The translations under genes were made by a program, and so were the position numbers. A stretch of 64,000 nucleotides of DNA from CAG-582 sp964551965 (GTDB lineage Bacteria > Bacillota_I > Bacilli_A > RF39 > UBA660). The stretch lies in assembly GCA_964551965.1 (NCBI GenBank), contig CAZKFB010000002.1, positions 1 to 64,000 on the forward strand. Reading direction: 5' to 3'. The notes beneath the pieces were generated by a model. It did no database searches, was not told the DNA's origin, and worked only from the letters and a program-made list of their open reading frames with translations. Positions 8,038 through 17,700 of the stretch are shown here, one piece after another. Position 1 is the first letter of the stretch. Each line of letters begins with the position of its first letter.

Positions 8038-9153
8038 ATGAATAAGAATGTGGGTCAATATTTAAAAGAATTAAGAGAAAAGAAACATTTAAGTCAAAAT
8101 CAATTAGCAAATAGATTACATATAAGTAGAAGCGTAATTGCTAAATATGAAACTGGTGAAAGAGAACCAAGTTTTAATATCTTAATTATTCTTAGCAAAT
8201 TCTTTAAGATACCAATTACTGATTTAATTCCAATTTATGAACAAAATATAAAATCAAACAATACAAAAGATGTATTAAATTATTTATTAAAACAAAATAA
8301 GACTTTTAGAACTATAGTATTAACTTTAATTACTATTATTTTTATAATAATAGTATCAGCAGTAATTTATATAAATGTTTTAAACTATGTATCAACAAAA
8401 GTTTATACGGTTGTATCGTTGGAAGATAATACCATAATTAAAGATGGAATATTGATAACTACTAGAGACAAAATCTATTTATATTTAAATAATAGCATAG
8501 AAGAAGATGGAGCAGAAGAAATTAAGCTTTATTATTTAGATGGCAAAGATAAGATATATGTATTTTCTACATCAGAAATTAATAATTTGATATTTTATGC
8601 CGACTTAAATGATGATGAATATATTAGTTTTAAAAATTTTAAAAAATTCTTCAACAACTCATATTTAGAAATTTGTCACAAAAATAATACAACTGACGCA
8701 ATTAAATTAAACTATGAATTTGATTATACAAATAATAATTTGGAAAGTGATGTAGAGAAAATAACTACAGAAGAACCGACAACAACACAGTCATTAGTAG
8801 AAGCATATGTTTTTGAGCAAAATAACAAATCGGAATTATATGATTTAGTAATGTCGCTTATGGAAGATTATAATTTAGAAACTTTTAATATTAGACAGGA
8901 TAAAATAAATTATGAAGTGTTTATTGCAAATAACGATTTAAATATTTTCTTTAAATATAAAAAACATGAATACAATTTAGTGTATTCATATATAGATGGT
9001 TATGAAGAACTGAAATTAAATGATATAACAAATTCACCTAAAAGTTTATATTTAAAGAATTTGACTTCTATGGTATGTAATGGACCAAAGTGTAAAAACG
9101 TTAATAAAGATATTAAATTGATAAAAGAAATAGTAAATGAAATAAAAAAATAA
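8038..9153 (+). CDS. Membrane-anchored XRE-family transcription regulator
   Basis: Residues 6-60 form a Cro/CI-type helix-turn-helix (VGQYLKELREKKHLSQNQLA, then SRSVIAKYETGEREPSF). A single membrane segment at about 93-117 places the N-terminal DNA-binding domain inside the cell. A roughly 255-residue C-terminal region, interrupted by a short Thr-rich linker (TTEEPTTTQ), lies outside. This is the layout of a one-component sensor-regulator, but I do not recognise the ectodomain. A GAGAG-type SD precedes the ATG. The strong terminator downstream separates it from the secreted-protein gene, which may nevertheless be a target. DNA binding is secure by family; signal and targets unknown. Confidence 0.82.
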   Translation: MNKNVGQYLKELREKKHLSQNQLANRLHISRSVIAKYETGEREPSFNILIILSKFFKIPITDLIPIYEQNIKSNNTKDVLNYLLKQNKTFRTIVLTLITIIFIIIVSAVIYINVLNYVSTKVYTVVSLEDNTIIKDGILITTRDKIYLYLNNSIEEDGAEEIKLYYLDGKDKIYVFSTSEINNLIFYADLNDDEYISFKNFKKFFNNSYLEICHKNNTTDAIKLNYEFDYTNNNLESDVEKITTEEPTTTQSLVEAYVFEQNNKSELYDLVMSLMEDYNLETFNIRQDKINYEVFIANNDLNIFFKYKKHEYNLVYSYIDGYEELKLNDITNSPKSLYLKNLTSMVCNGPKCKNVNKDIKLIKEIVNEIKK

Positions 9154-9155
9154 TG

Positions 9156-9185
9156 GGTTGTTCCGAAATGGAACAACCTGTTTTT
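9156..9185 (+). terminator. Strong intrinsic terminator
   Basis: GGTTGTTCC (9156-9164), loop GAAAT, GGAACAACC (9170-9178), then TGTTTTT. Confidence 0.92.
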
Positions 9186-9194
9186 GTGAATTTG

Positions 9195-9203
9195 TGCTAT
9201 AGT
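9195..9203 (+). promoter_or_regulatory. Extended -10 promoter of the secreted-protein gene
   Basis: TGC followed by TATAGT (9198-9203). The -35 region falls inside the terminator hairpin and is not consensus, consistent with an extended -10 promoter that might need an activator. Confidence 0.55.
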
Positions 9204-9230
9204 TGAATTTAGAAAGGAGTAGAGAACAAA

Positions 9231-9977
9231 ATGGTTAAAAAGACTTTTGTTATTTTATTAGTATCAATTATGTTTTGTGGTAGTGTTTCAGCAGAGTCAT
9301 ATTTCGAAAATGAAAACGGCGTTATTCTAACCAAGCCAGAATACGATTTTATAGTCGAATTATATCATGAAAATTATCCATCTGTAATTACTATGGATGA
9401 ATATAATATATTAAAAGATAACAATATATTTGGTCAAGAAATTAAACATGTATCTAGTGACGATAACATGCCTAATCCTGGCATTAGTTTGTTGAGTGGC
9501 GATACTGGTTATCATGAAACTGATTATAAAAGATTAGATGTACAGTCAGCTTGCGGAACAAAATGTATGGTTTCAGCAAAATTAGTATGGAAAAAACTTC
9601 CTACAGCAAGAAGCTATGATTTATTTGGCGCAATGCAACTTGGATCAAGTGCACCATCAGCAGTTACTTCTCATAAGTACATAAATGGAAATGCATCTAC
9701 AGCAGTAGAATATATTACAACCAGTACTGGCGCTTCAGCAACGCACCGATTACCAAATGATACTACTATTGGCTCTTTGGCATTTGATTTATCATTTACC
9801 ATAGCTAAAAAAGGTAAAGTTGCAGTATCATATCAACATGCTAAGAAGAACATTACTTTAGTTAATAGTCGTAAGTTTATTTTCAATAATAATGGATATG
9901 GACATGTTTATTTATTTGATCAAACTATCAGATCATACTATGACCAAATGTGTGGTGTAGAATTATCTTTAGTTTAA
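9231..9977 (+). CDS. Secreted protein of unknown function, 248 residues
   Basis: Residues 1-21 form a signal peptide (VSA before ES). The mature part begins with an acidic segment (about 22-85), then a domain with Cys pairs in SACGTKCMVS and a Cys near the C-terminus (QMCGVE), suggesting disulfides. The centre is rich in Ser/Thr/Ala and beta-prone. No family is recognised. AAAGGAG precedes the ATG. The gene stands alone: terminator upstream, a stretch without genes downstream. Its position right after a membrane-bound regulator suggests, but does not show, regulation by that protein. Confidence 0.75.
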   Translation: MVKKTFVILLVSIMFCGSVSAESYFENENGVILTKPEYDFIVELYHENYPSVITMDEYNILKDNNIFGQEIKHVSSDDNMPNPGISLLSGDTGYHETDYKRLDVQSACGTKCMVSAKLVWKKLPTARSYDLFGAMQLGSSAPSAVTSHKYINGNASTAVEYITTSTGASATHRLPNDTTIGSLAFDLSFTIAKKGKVAVSYQHAKKNITLVNSRKFIFNNNGYGHVYLFDQTIRSYYDQMCGVELSLV

Positions 9978-10134
9978 TTAATTCTTATTAATATTTTAGT
10001 AAAAATATGTAATATTGATTTTTAATATTAATACAAATACAAAAAAATTTTAGATAGAAACAAATCCCAACGACAAATCGATTTACTATTTAAACTTTAT
10101 TGCATATTAATATTATTATATTGATGTAGATATT
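9978..10134. other. AT-rich intergenic stretch without a visible gene
   Basis: Very AT-rich with several short A/T palindromes (AATATTAATA-like). I see no open frame with an SD, no terminator directly after the secreted-protein gene and no convincing promoter until 10165. Confidence 0.5.
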
Positions 10135-10163
10135 AAGAGCAAAGATTTCTTTTGCTCTTTTTT
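10135..10163 (+). terminator. Intrinsic terminator
   Basis: AAGAGCAAA (10135-10143) pairs with TTTGCTCTT (10151-10159) and is followed by a T run. It probably ends transcription from the secreted-protein gene 160 bases upstream. Confidence 0.85.
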
Positions 10164-10164
10164 G

Positions 10165-10173
10165 TGTTATAAT
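10165..10173 (+). promoter_or_regulatory. Extended -10 promoter of the nuclease gene
   Basis: TGT then TATAAT (10168-10173), immediately after the terminator T run. Confidence 0.65.
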
Positions 10174-10195
10174 CTTATTATAAGGAAGTACGAAT

Positions 10196-10939
10196 ATGGG
10201 AAGAAGACGTAGGAATAAAATTGAATTAAAATATTTTCAAATAGCTATCGTTGTAATATTGCTAATATATATTGCTGGTTATATATTCTTTCCTGATAAA
10301 ATGGATTATATATTCTTATTTGATGTTAATAATCATTTTACTAATAGACCAAGCAATAACATTCCTGAATATAATGGATTATCATATATTATCCTTGATT
10401 CTAATACTCCAAACTTTGATGAAGAATTAATAAACACAACATCTTTTGAAAAGTATTCTAATCTTGATAAACTAGGAAGATGTGGCGAAGCAATTGCTAA
10501 TATTGGAATAGATCTAATGCCAACAGAAAAAAGGGGAACAATAGGAAGTGTAAGACCATCAGGCTGGCATACGATAAAATATAGTGGAATAGATGGCAAT
10601 TATTTATACAATAGATGTCATTTAATTGGTTATCAACTTACTGGGGAAAATGCCAACAAGAATAATCTTATTACTTGTACTAGAGAGATGAATGCGGGAG
10701 CTATGTTAGATTTTGAAAATGAGGTAGCAGAATATATTAAGAGAACAAAAAATCATGTACTATATCGAGTTACACCAGTTTTTGATAATAATAACTTACT
10801 TGCTAAAGGAGTACAAATGGAAGCTTTATCTGTTGAAGATAATGGAGAAGGTATAAAATTTAATGTTTTTGTTTATAATGTTCAAAGCGGGATAGAAATT
10901 AATTATCTAAATGGAGATAGTAAACAAATAAAAAAATAA
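10196..10939 (+). CDS. Membrane-anchored DNA/RNA non-specific endonuclease, EndA-like
   Basis: Residues 1-12 are basic, one membrane segment spans about 13-32, and the nuclease domain lies outside. The beta-beta-alpha-metal nuclease signature is visible: RPSGWH (about 120-125), NRCHLIGYQLTGEN with catalytic His142, and the Asn-containing NLITCTREMN that binds the metal. This is the pneumococcal EndA family, known to nick and degrade DNA at the cell surface and to take part in DNA entry during transformation. The length (247) is normal. AAGGAAG supplies a modest SD. It is a single-gene unit ending in a bidirectional terminator. Nuclease family is firm; a role in DNA uptake is inference. Confidence 0.87.
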   Translation: MGRRRRNKIELKYFQIAIVVILLIYIAGYIFFPDKMDYIFLFDVNNHFTNRPSNNIPEYNGLSYIILDSNTPNFDEELINTTSFEKYSNLDKLGRCGEAIANIGIDLMPTEKRGTIGSVRPSGWHTIKYSGIDGNYLYNRCHLIGYQLTGENANKNNLITCTREMNAGAMLDFENEVAEYIKRTKNHVLYRVTPVFDNNNLLAKGVQMEALSVEDNGEGIKFNVFVYNVQSGIEINYLNGDSKQIKK

Positions 10940-10961
10940 GGATCATAATAATCCTTATTTT
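10933..10961. terminator. Bidirectional intrinsic terminator
   Basis: AAAATAAGGAT (10933-10943) pairs with ATCCTTATTTT (10951-10961). It is flanked by A and T runs on both sides and serves the nuclease gene (+) and the convergent zinc-ribbon gene (-). Confidence 0.85.
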
Positions 10962-11581
10962 ATTGTTAAAGACTTTATTATCTTTGATAATTCTAATTTT
11001 GTTTCTTCTGAAGTTTCTAAGCCTTTATGATTAATTTCTATTAAGTAGTATTTATCTTTAACTGTGAATATATGATAATAACTTACATCGTTAGCAAAAG
11101 TCTTTGTAGGTATTTCTCCGAGAGAATCATCTAGAACTTCATTTGTTGTAATATAAGTGTTATATTCTTCGTAAGAAACATTGTTGCAAACAATATTAAT
11201 GCTATTATCATCTTTTAAGAAAATCGTATTAGTACTTGTTCCGTAAATATCTTTTGGATATTGAAGCCTCAATGAACCGAATTTAAAGGTTTTAATCTTT
11301 TCATTTACTTTTTCTGTAGTTGTTGTCGTTGAATTATCTTTTATTTCTGCTTTAGTTGAATCTTTAAAAATATATATACCAATTACTAATATTGATAGGG
11401 CAAAGAATAAACATAAAGTTACAGCAAATTTATTCCTTTTATTATTGTTCTTTCTCGGATCAGTTATATTATTTAAATAGATCTCTGTTGTCTCTTCTAA
11501 AACAGTATCATTGTCAAGTCCACATTTTGGACATACCGAATTATTTTCTTCTAATAATGAATTACAACCTTTGCAATACAT
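10955..11581 (-). CDS. Zinc-ribbon single-pass membrane protein, the only minus-strand gene
   Basis: The N-terminus has two CxxC knuckles (MYCKGCNSLLEENN, then CPKCG), a zinc ribbon facing the cytoplasm. A membrane segment at about 55-75 and a Thr-rich linker (STTTTTEK) lead to an outside domain of about 115 residues with one Cys. A GTG three codons upstream is possible, but GAGGTGG (11593-11587) is spaced 5 bases from the ATG at 11581. This zinc-ribbon/TM/ectodomain layout occurs in many Firmicute proteins of unknown role. It converges on the nuclease gene and shares its terminator. Function unknown. Confidence 0.75.
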   Translation of the reverse strand: MYCKGCNSLLEENNSVCPKCGLDNDTVLEETTEIYLNNITDPRKNNNKRNKFAVTLCLFFALSILVIGIYIFKDSTKAEIKDNSTTTTTEKVNEKIKTFKFGSLRLQYPKDIYGTSTNTIFLKDDNSINIVCNNVSYEEYNTYITTNEVLDDSLGEIPTKTFANDVSYYHIFTVKDKYYLIEINHKGLETSEETKLELSKIIKSLTIK

Positions 11582-11711
11582 TAATACCACCTCATACTAT
11601 ATATATTATATCAATTAACAGATATATAATTCAATATTTTTAGATTAATTATGTGTTGTTTAGGGTAATATAAAAATAGATGTTTTTGTTGAATTATTTG
11701 GTTTAATAATG

Positions 11712-11740
11712 TTTACATAGATTATTCAAAATGGTATAAT
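11712..11740 (+). promoter_or_regulatory. Strong promoter of the giant dockerin-protein operon
   Basis: TTTACA (11712-11717), 17-base spacer ending TGG, TATAAT (11735-11740): both a good -35 and an extended -10. One of the best promoters in the window. Confidence 0.85.
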
Positions 11741-11762
11741 TTTAACATAGGATGTGAATGAT

Positions 11763-14700
11763 ATGAAAAGATACTTTAATAAGATTATAGCAATATCTTT
11801 ATTGATTGTTGTTTTTGCTGTGTCATTTAATATACGATTAGACTATGATTTGGATAAACAATTTAGAACAATAGCAAATAGTGATAAAAATGCTGGTTCA
11901 TGTACTACAGGAGAAGGAACAATATATTATGTTACTGCAACCAATTTAAATATTAGAAATACAAGTAGTACTAGTGGAACAGTTCTAGGTACATTGAGCA
12001 AATGTACTCAAGTTACTGTATATTGTACAAAAAATAATTTTGCTAAAATTAGTAAAGTATCTGATAAATGGGTATCAAAGAATTATCTGTCAAAATCATC
12101 TACAAGTTGTTCTAACATTGGAACAACAAATACTAATAAAGAACCAATTTCATTTGGGAGTGTTGATTTAAGATACTCTGCTTATGCTAGTGGAGCAAAC
12201 GATGTTAATCAAATGTATAGAGATAAACCGGGTACAATAATTATGACTCTTAAAGGCATCAAAAATGTTGCAAGTGATGATCAAAACAATATTAATGTAA
12301 AAATTATTCAGGGATCGACAGATGTAACTAATGATTTCGATATTTCGAGAACGGGAGTTTCTAATGGACAAGCAACATTTACCATTAAAATGAGATCGGG
12401 GAAAGTATATCCACAAGGTCAATATAAAGTTGAGTTTAGATATGGTTCTAGTGGAGCATATGCTTCTAGAACTTTTGATTTAATAGGAAGATATTATCAT
12501 TTTAACCTTGCTGTTAGAAAAACTCAAGGGCCAGCAACATCACCATCAAATAAATATAATACATGGGAAGTTAGTTTAACAAATGTTGAACCAACAAATT
12601 CTTCGATATTCGATTATGTACTAAAAATATATGATGAGTGGGGAAATGATTGTACAGATAAATTCTCGGTTAACAGATATAATAGATACTTTTCCGTAAC
12701 AAATAAGGTTGGATGGTGGATAGGATTATGGCCAGGAAACTATAGAATGGTTGTTCAATATAAAAATAATTCATATACAACGGCTAGACCTAATTATCAA
12801 CAAGTATATAACTTCTCTCTAGGGGCAAGAACTATTGAATTCCAAGAACAAGTAGATTTAAGAACTAGTTATCGTTATACGAGATATGAAGAGACAAAAC
12901 CATATACGATGAGAATTATTGGTAAAAGTGGTTCACAAATTACATTAGAAGAATTAGCAAGCGATGGCGTTACTTATGAGAAGATTCAAATGTCGGAAGA
13001 TGAGTTCCTTAATACATATAAAAACTTTAGTTTAAGTGATGTTACTTTTGTTAGTGGTAGACCGGTAGTAAAATTCAATGCTATTAGTGTCGTTAGATTC
13101 TATAACAATATATATTACTATAATGATGGTGTAGGAAATAAGACAGCAACACCGGAAGAATTAGAAACTCTTTATCCTGGTATAACGGCAGCTATTGAGT
13201 TGACCGATATTATTAGTGGAATACGTATTTATACATTTGATACAAATGGATATGTTCAATACAATGATAAAGGCGAAAAGACCATAAAAAATAAACTTTT
13301 ACAAGATAAGAATAAACAAATTTTATCCGTTACTGGTGGTCAATTAAATTTCAAAATTAACTATTCATATTTATCTGACAATGATAAAAAAGTTATGCCA
13401 GTAATTACAAAAAGTGATGGAACTGTTGTCAATGAAAATGATGGGTTCAGAGTTATTAGACAGGAATATGAAAGTGGTAGTACTGAAGAATCTACTAACA
13501 ACACCATGAATTTAACAATTGATTATGATAACACACTTGAAGACTATACAGATACATATACAGTTACATATCGCTTTGAGAAAGTTAAAGAGACATATAG
13601 CTTTACATTTAGTATTCTAGATGGAGAAATAGATTACTATCTACAAAGTACAAGTGATGGACACTTAACGGATCCATTTGATTCATATAATGGAACTCCT
13701 CCGGGAAATAAGAGATATGAATGGTACTTAGGCTTTTATATGTCTAAATCAGGAAACCTTATGGATACAAAACCTAGTAATTCTATGTCCGTTAAGATTT
13801 ATACTGAACAGGCTGATTGCACTGATAATTCATCTTTAAGCGCTTGTGAATCAACAATATATTTCTATAGACAAAAAGATTATGTTATTCAATTATTAAA
13901 TTATAAAGAAGGAAATGTAACTTTTAATCTTACATATAATGACATTGCCCAACGAGCACCTATAACGCTGCCAATAAATGAATTTAAAACTAAGTATGCC
14001 GAAGCATATGAACTATTTAAGTATTATCAATTTGATGCAACGACGGGAGACTTATTAAGCACAAATAAATTTAATGTTAAAGTACAAAAATTACATACTG
14101 ATACGGAAAATGATATTACATATGTTACATATATTGATGAAAATGGTAAAACTGTAACTAATGAAGATGTTATTGATTTCAATAAAAAGTATCCTGAATA
14201 TTATTACAATAATGCATTAAGATATGTATTTGACGAAAATGACAATATTATAAATGGACGAATTAGAGGGTCTTTAAGAGAATTAAGAGATGAAAATGGT
14301 CAACCTTATGTTGGCGCTGATGTTACTAATCAATTTAATATTTCAATAGATGCTAATCCATATAACCTTGAAAGGGCAATTACTGTTTTGCCAAAAATAG
14401 AGGTTAAAGCAGGAACTTACTATGCTTATGTTGGATTTGAAGGTGCAATGGGCGTAGGATATATTAATAATTCTGATGAACCTGTTATTACAAGAGAAAG
14501 ATTCCCAGAAATGTGGAACCGAAATATTCATATGACAATGATTAGATATAGTGAACCACAATATGATGTAGATATTAAAGATCCAAGTACTTCCAATGTT
14601 GGAAATGATACAACTACTTTATATGCTAATATCGATAGTACAGCCGAATTTAATATTAATCCAAAATACATTTATAATTATGATGGATTTAGTTATCGTG

Positions 14701-17700
14701 TTGAAAAACTAAATGGTAAAAATTGGGTAAATGTAACTGATAAGTTCAATATAACAGCTACATTTAGTAGTGAAAAATCTAATGTTATAGTTAAAACTAT
14801 TCCTTCAAAAACGGAAGGTGGAAAATATCGTTTAGCAATAGATTATACTAATGATGGCTTTGGACTTAAAGATGGCACAGCTTATAAAGAATTCGAGGTT
14901 AATCCAAAATATTATGGTTTAGTATTTGATACTACTGATGAAATTAAATTTGCTAAAAACTATTCAGAAAATAAATGCTTTGAAGCTACTGGATACTTTA
15001 TAAGCCATCCAGAAAATATCCAATTGAAACTTGTTCGTGTTATAAATCAAACTACAACTGATGAACTTGTTGCTGATACCGCTAAGAAACGTTTCTTGAA
15101 AGATGGTGTAGTAGTATTTAACTATGATGTTTCATATACTGTAGATTCTGAAAATCCTGATTTATTAGCTTATACAGTTAGATTAACTAATGTAAAAAAT
15201 GCAGCAATTGAAGGAGAATATCAATTAATTGCAACTTATAAGGAAAATAATAATGAAACAAATACATCGACGAGAAACTTCAATGTTTCTGGTAATGTAT
15301 ATAATTACACAATCAGTGATGAAGAAAGACCTAGAATAGATTCTAACAATAGATATACTATTCAAAGAGATGTATACGTTTCTCATATTAATGAAGATCG
15401 ATTAGATGAAATTAAATATACTATTAAAATGTATAATAAAACAATTCGTGATTATGTTGATGTATCTTCCGTTGATGCCAATAATCGTATGTTTATAATT
15501 TCAACAGGAACTCCTGAACTATACAATAAAGAATATAATGGAGATACTTATGAATATAAGATAACTCTTTATATTGAAGTTGATCCAACTGTAGCCCCAA
15601 TAAATGAAGATGCCCAATTCTTTATAGAATTTGAATATGAAGAATCAAAGAGAGAATTTAAATTTTCAAGTTTAAATACTTTATTTAATTGGGATGCTAG
15701 TTTAAAAATAAATGGTATTTTCCATGATGTAGAAGAAGACATCAATGTTGATAAGTTCTACTTGAATTTGTCCGATATTACATTAGATGTAACTCTTAAT
15801 ACACCACACGAAAATAATGCTAATTTCAGTATTACAAAGTGTTTCGGGGAAACTTGTCAACCATCAGTATCTCACGAATATAATGAATTATTCGATGCTA
15901 CAATTGAAAGAGATCATATTACCCTAAGATATAATAATAAACAGGATGGTATTAAATTAACTAAAGGCGATTATTCACTTATCATTTATTATAATGATAG
16001 AGATAAGGTTATAATTCCATTTAAAGTAGAAACTGAATTCGTTAGAATAGCATTTAATGATGCTGTAATGTATTCTGATATAACTAGTACTAAGACAGTA
16101 CCAAATCTATTTAAAAATAAACGAGGACATATTCAAATACCTGTAACAGTTTTAGGTACTTCATATGAAAATACTGTAGTTAAAATAACTGATACTAATG
16201 GTAACGGTGATTATTCAAGAGAGTTTAATTACAATGCTACTTCTTATATTAATAATCATTTGTTGGATATAACATATAACGCAAATACAGCTGAATATGG
16301 AGAGTATTTGATTACTGTTGAATATACTAATGCTGATGGTAATATTGTATCTGATAGATTCATATTTACATTAAATAAAGCATATTTCAATTTTGAATTA
16401 AGTGAACCTAAGTATGAACCTAATCCACCAATAGCTAATGCTGATCCTTATGGAAAAGTAATTTATACAATTAATACAGAAAATGTCTTTGATGGGTTAA
16501 GTGAAGCTGAGAAGCATCGTCAAAAGACTATATTTGCAAGTAATGCTGTAATTACGAATTCTGATAATGTAGATGTTACAAGTTTCTTTGAGATTGCACC
16601 AACAGAAGAATCTCCATTAATCAATTTTGATATTTATTTAAAATACTTAAAGAATCAAGTTGAGCCTGGATTATATAAACTTCAAATATCATATCGTTTA
16701 AATGATTATACGGTTACTCAAACTTCTTACTTTGAAATCAAAGATTATGAGAAGAGTATTTCAGTTAAAAATGTTGATATTATATCTAATACAGACGATG
16801 GAAGAATTCATAATAATACGGGAGGTATTTTCAAGATTAATATTGAAAGTATCTATGATGTTTCTGTAGAAGACATCGGTGTTGTTGTTAAAGATTCTAA
16901 ATCTAATACGGTAAATAATGAATTAAATATTAGTAAGTACTCTAATCATATCGATCTTGAATTAGTAGCTAAAGAACCTGCTATAGCTAGTGGTAAATAT
17001 ACAGTTACTATAACTTATATAGATCCCGAAACAGGTAAAGTAACTACTAACGAAGATATTGAAATAACGATATATGGTAAATATAAAAAGATATTAATTC
17101 AAAATATGCAAGCATCATCATCTACAATATACGCTGATGAGTCTAACCAGTACTATACATTTAATTTAGACACAACGAATATTAGTGATGATGAATTATC
17201 TAAGATGCAGACTAGAATATATGATATTAATGGAAATATCGTATATAGTACAATTGCTGAAGATAATGTAACTAATGCCTTTAATGTTAGTAGAACTGAT
17301 AACGAATATAAGATTGATATTTTAGCATTTAAAGCTCGTGTTGGTGAATACTATGTAGAATTATTATTAACTAATGAAGATAATGATTATAATGTTTCTA
17401 ATAGATTATCATTTAGGATAGATAGAACTAAATATAGAGTTCGTTTAAGTGTTGATTCTAAAGTAACACCATCTAATATATATAATGATGATGCAAGTGC
17501 TTTCTATGATGTTGATAGTGCACTAGTAGATTATAAGTTTACTTCTGATTATACTAATGCTGATGCTAAATATTCAATCAAAGTATACAATAAAGGAAAA
17601 GAAGTTAAAGAGATTGATAATATTAACTTAGGTAGTTTAGAAGAATGGGGTATGTCTTATTTAACAAGTAAGGTGAGCATTGATTCTCTAGATGTTGGAG

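Noticed and set aside
9978..10134. Possible small RNA in the AT-rich gap after the secreted-protein gene
   Set aside because: No clear promoter within the gap; the terminator at 10135 can be explained as ending the upstream transcript.
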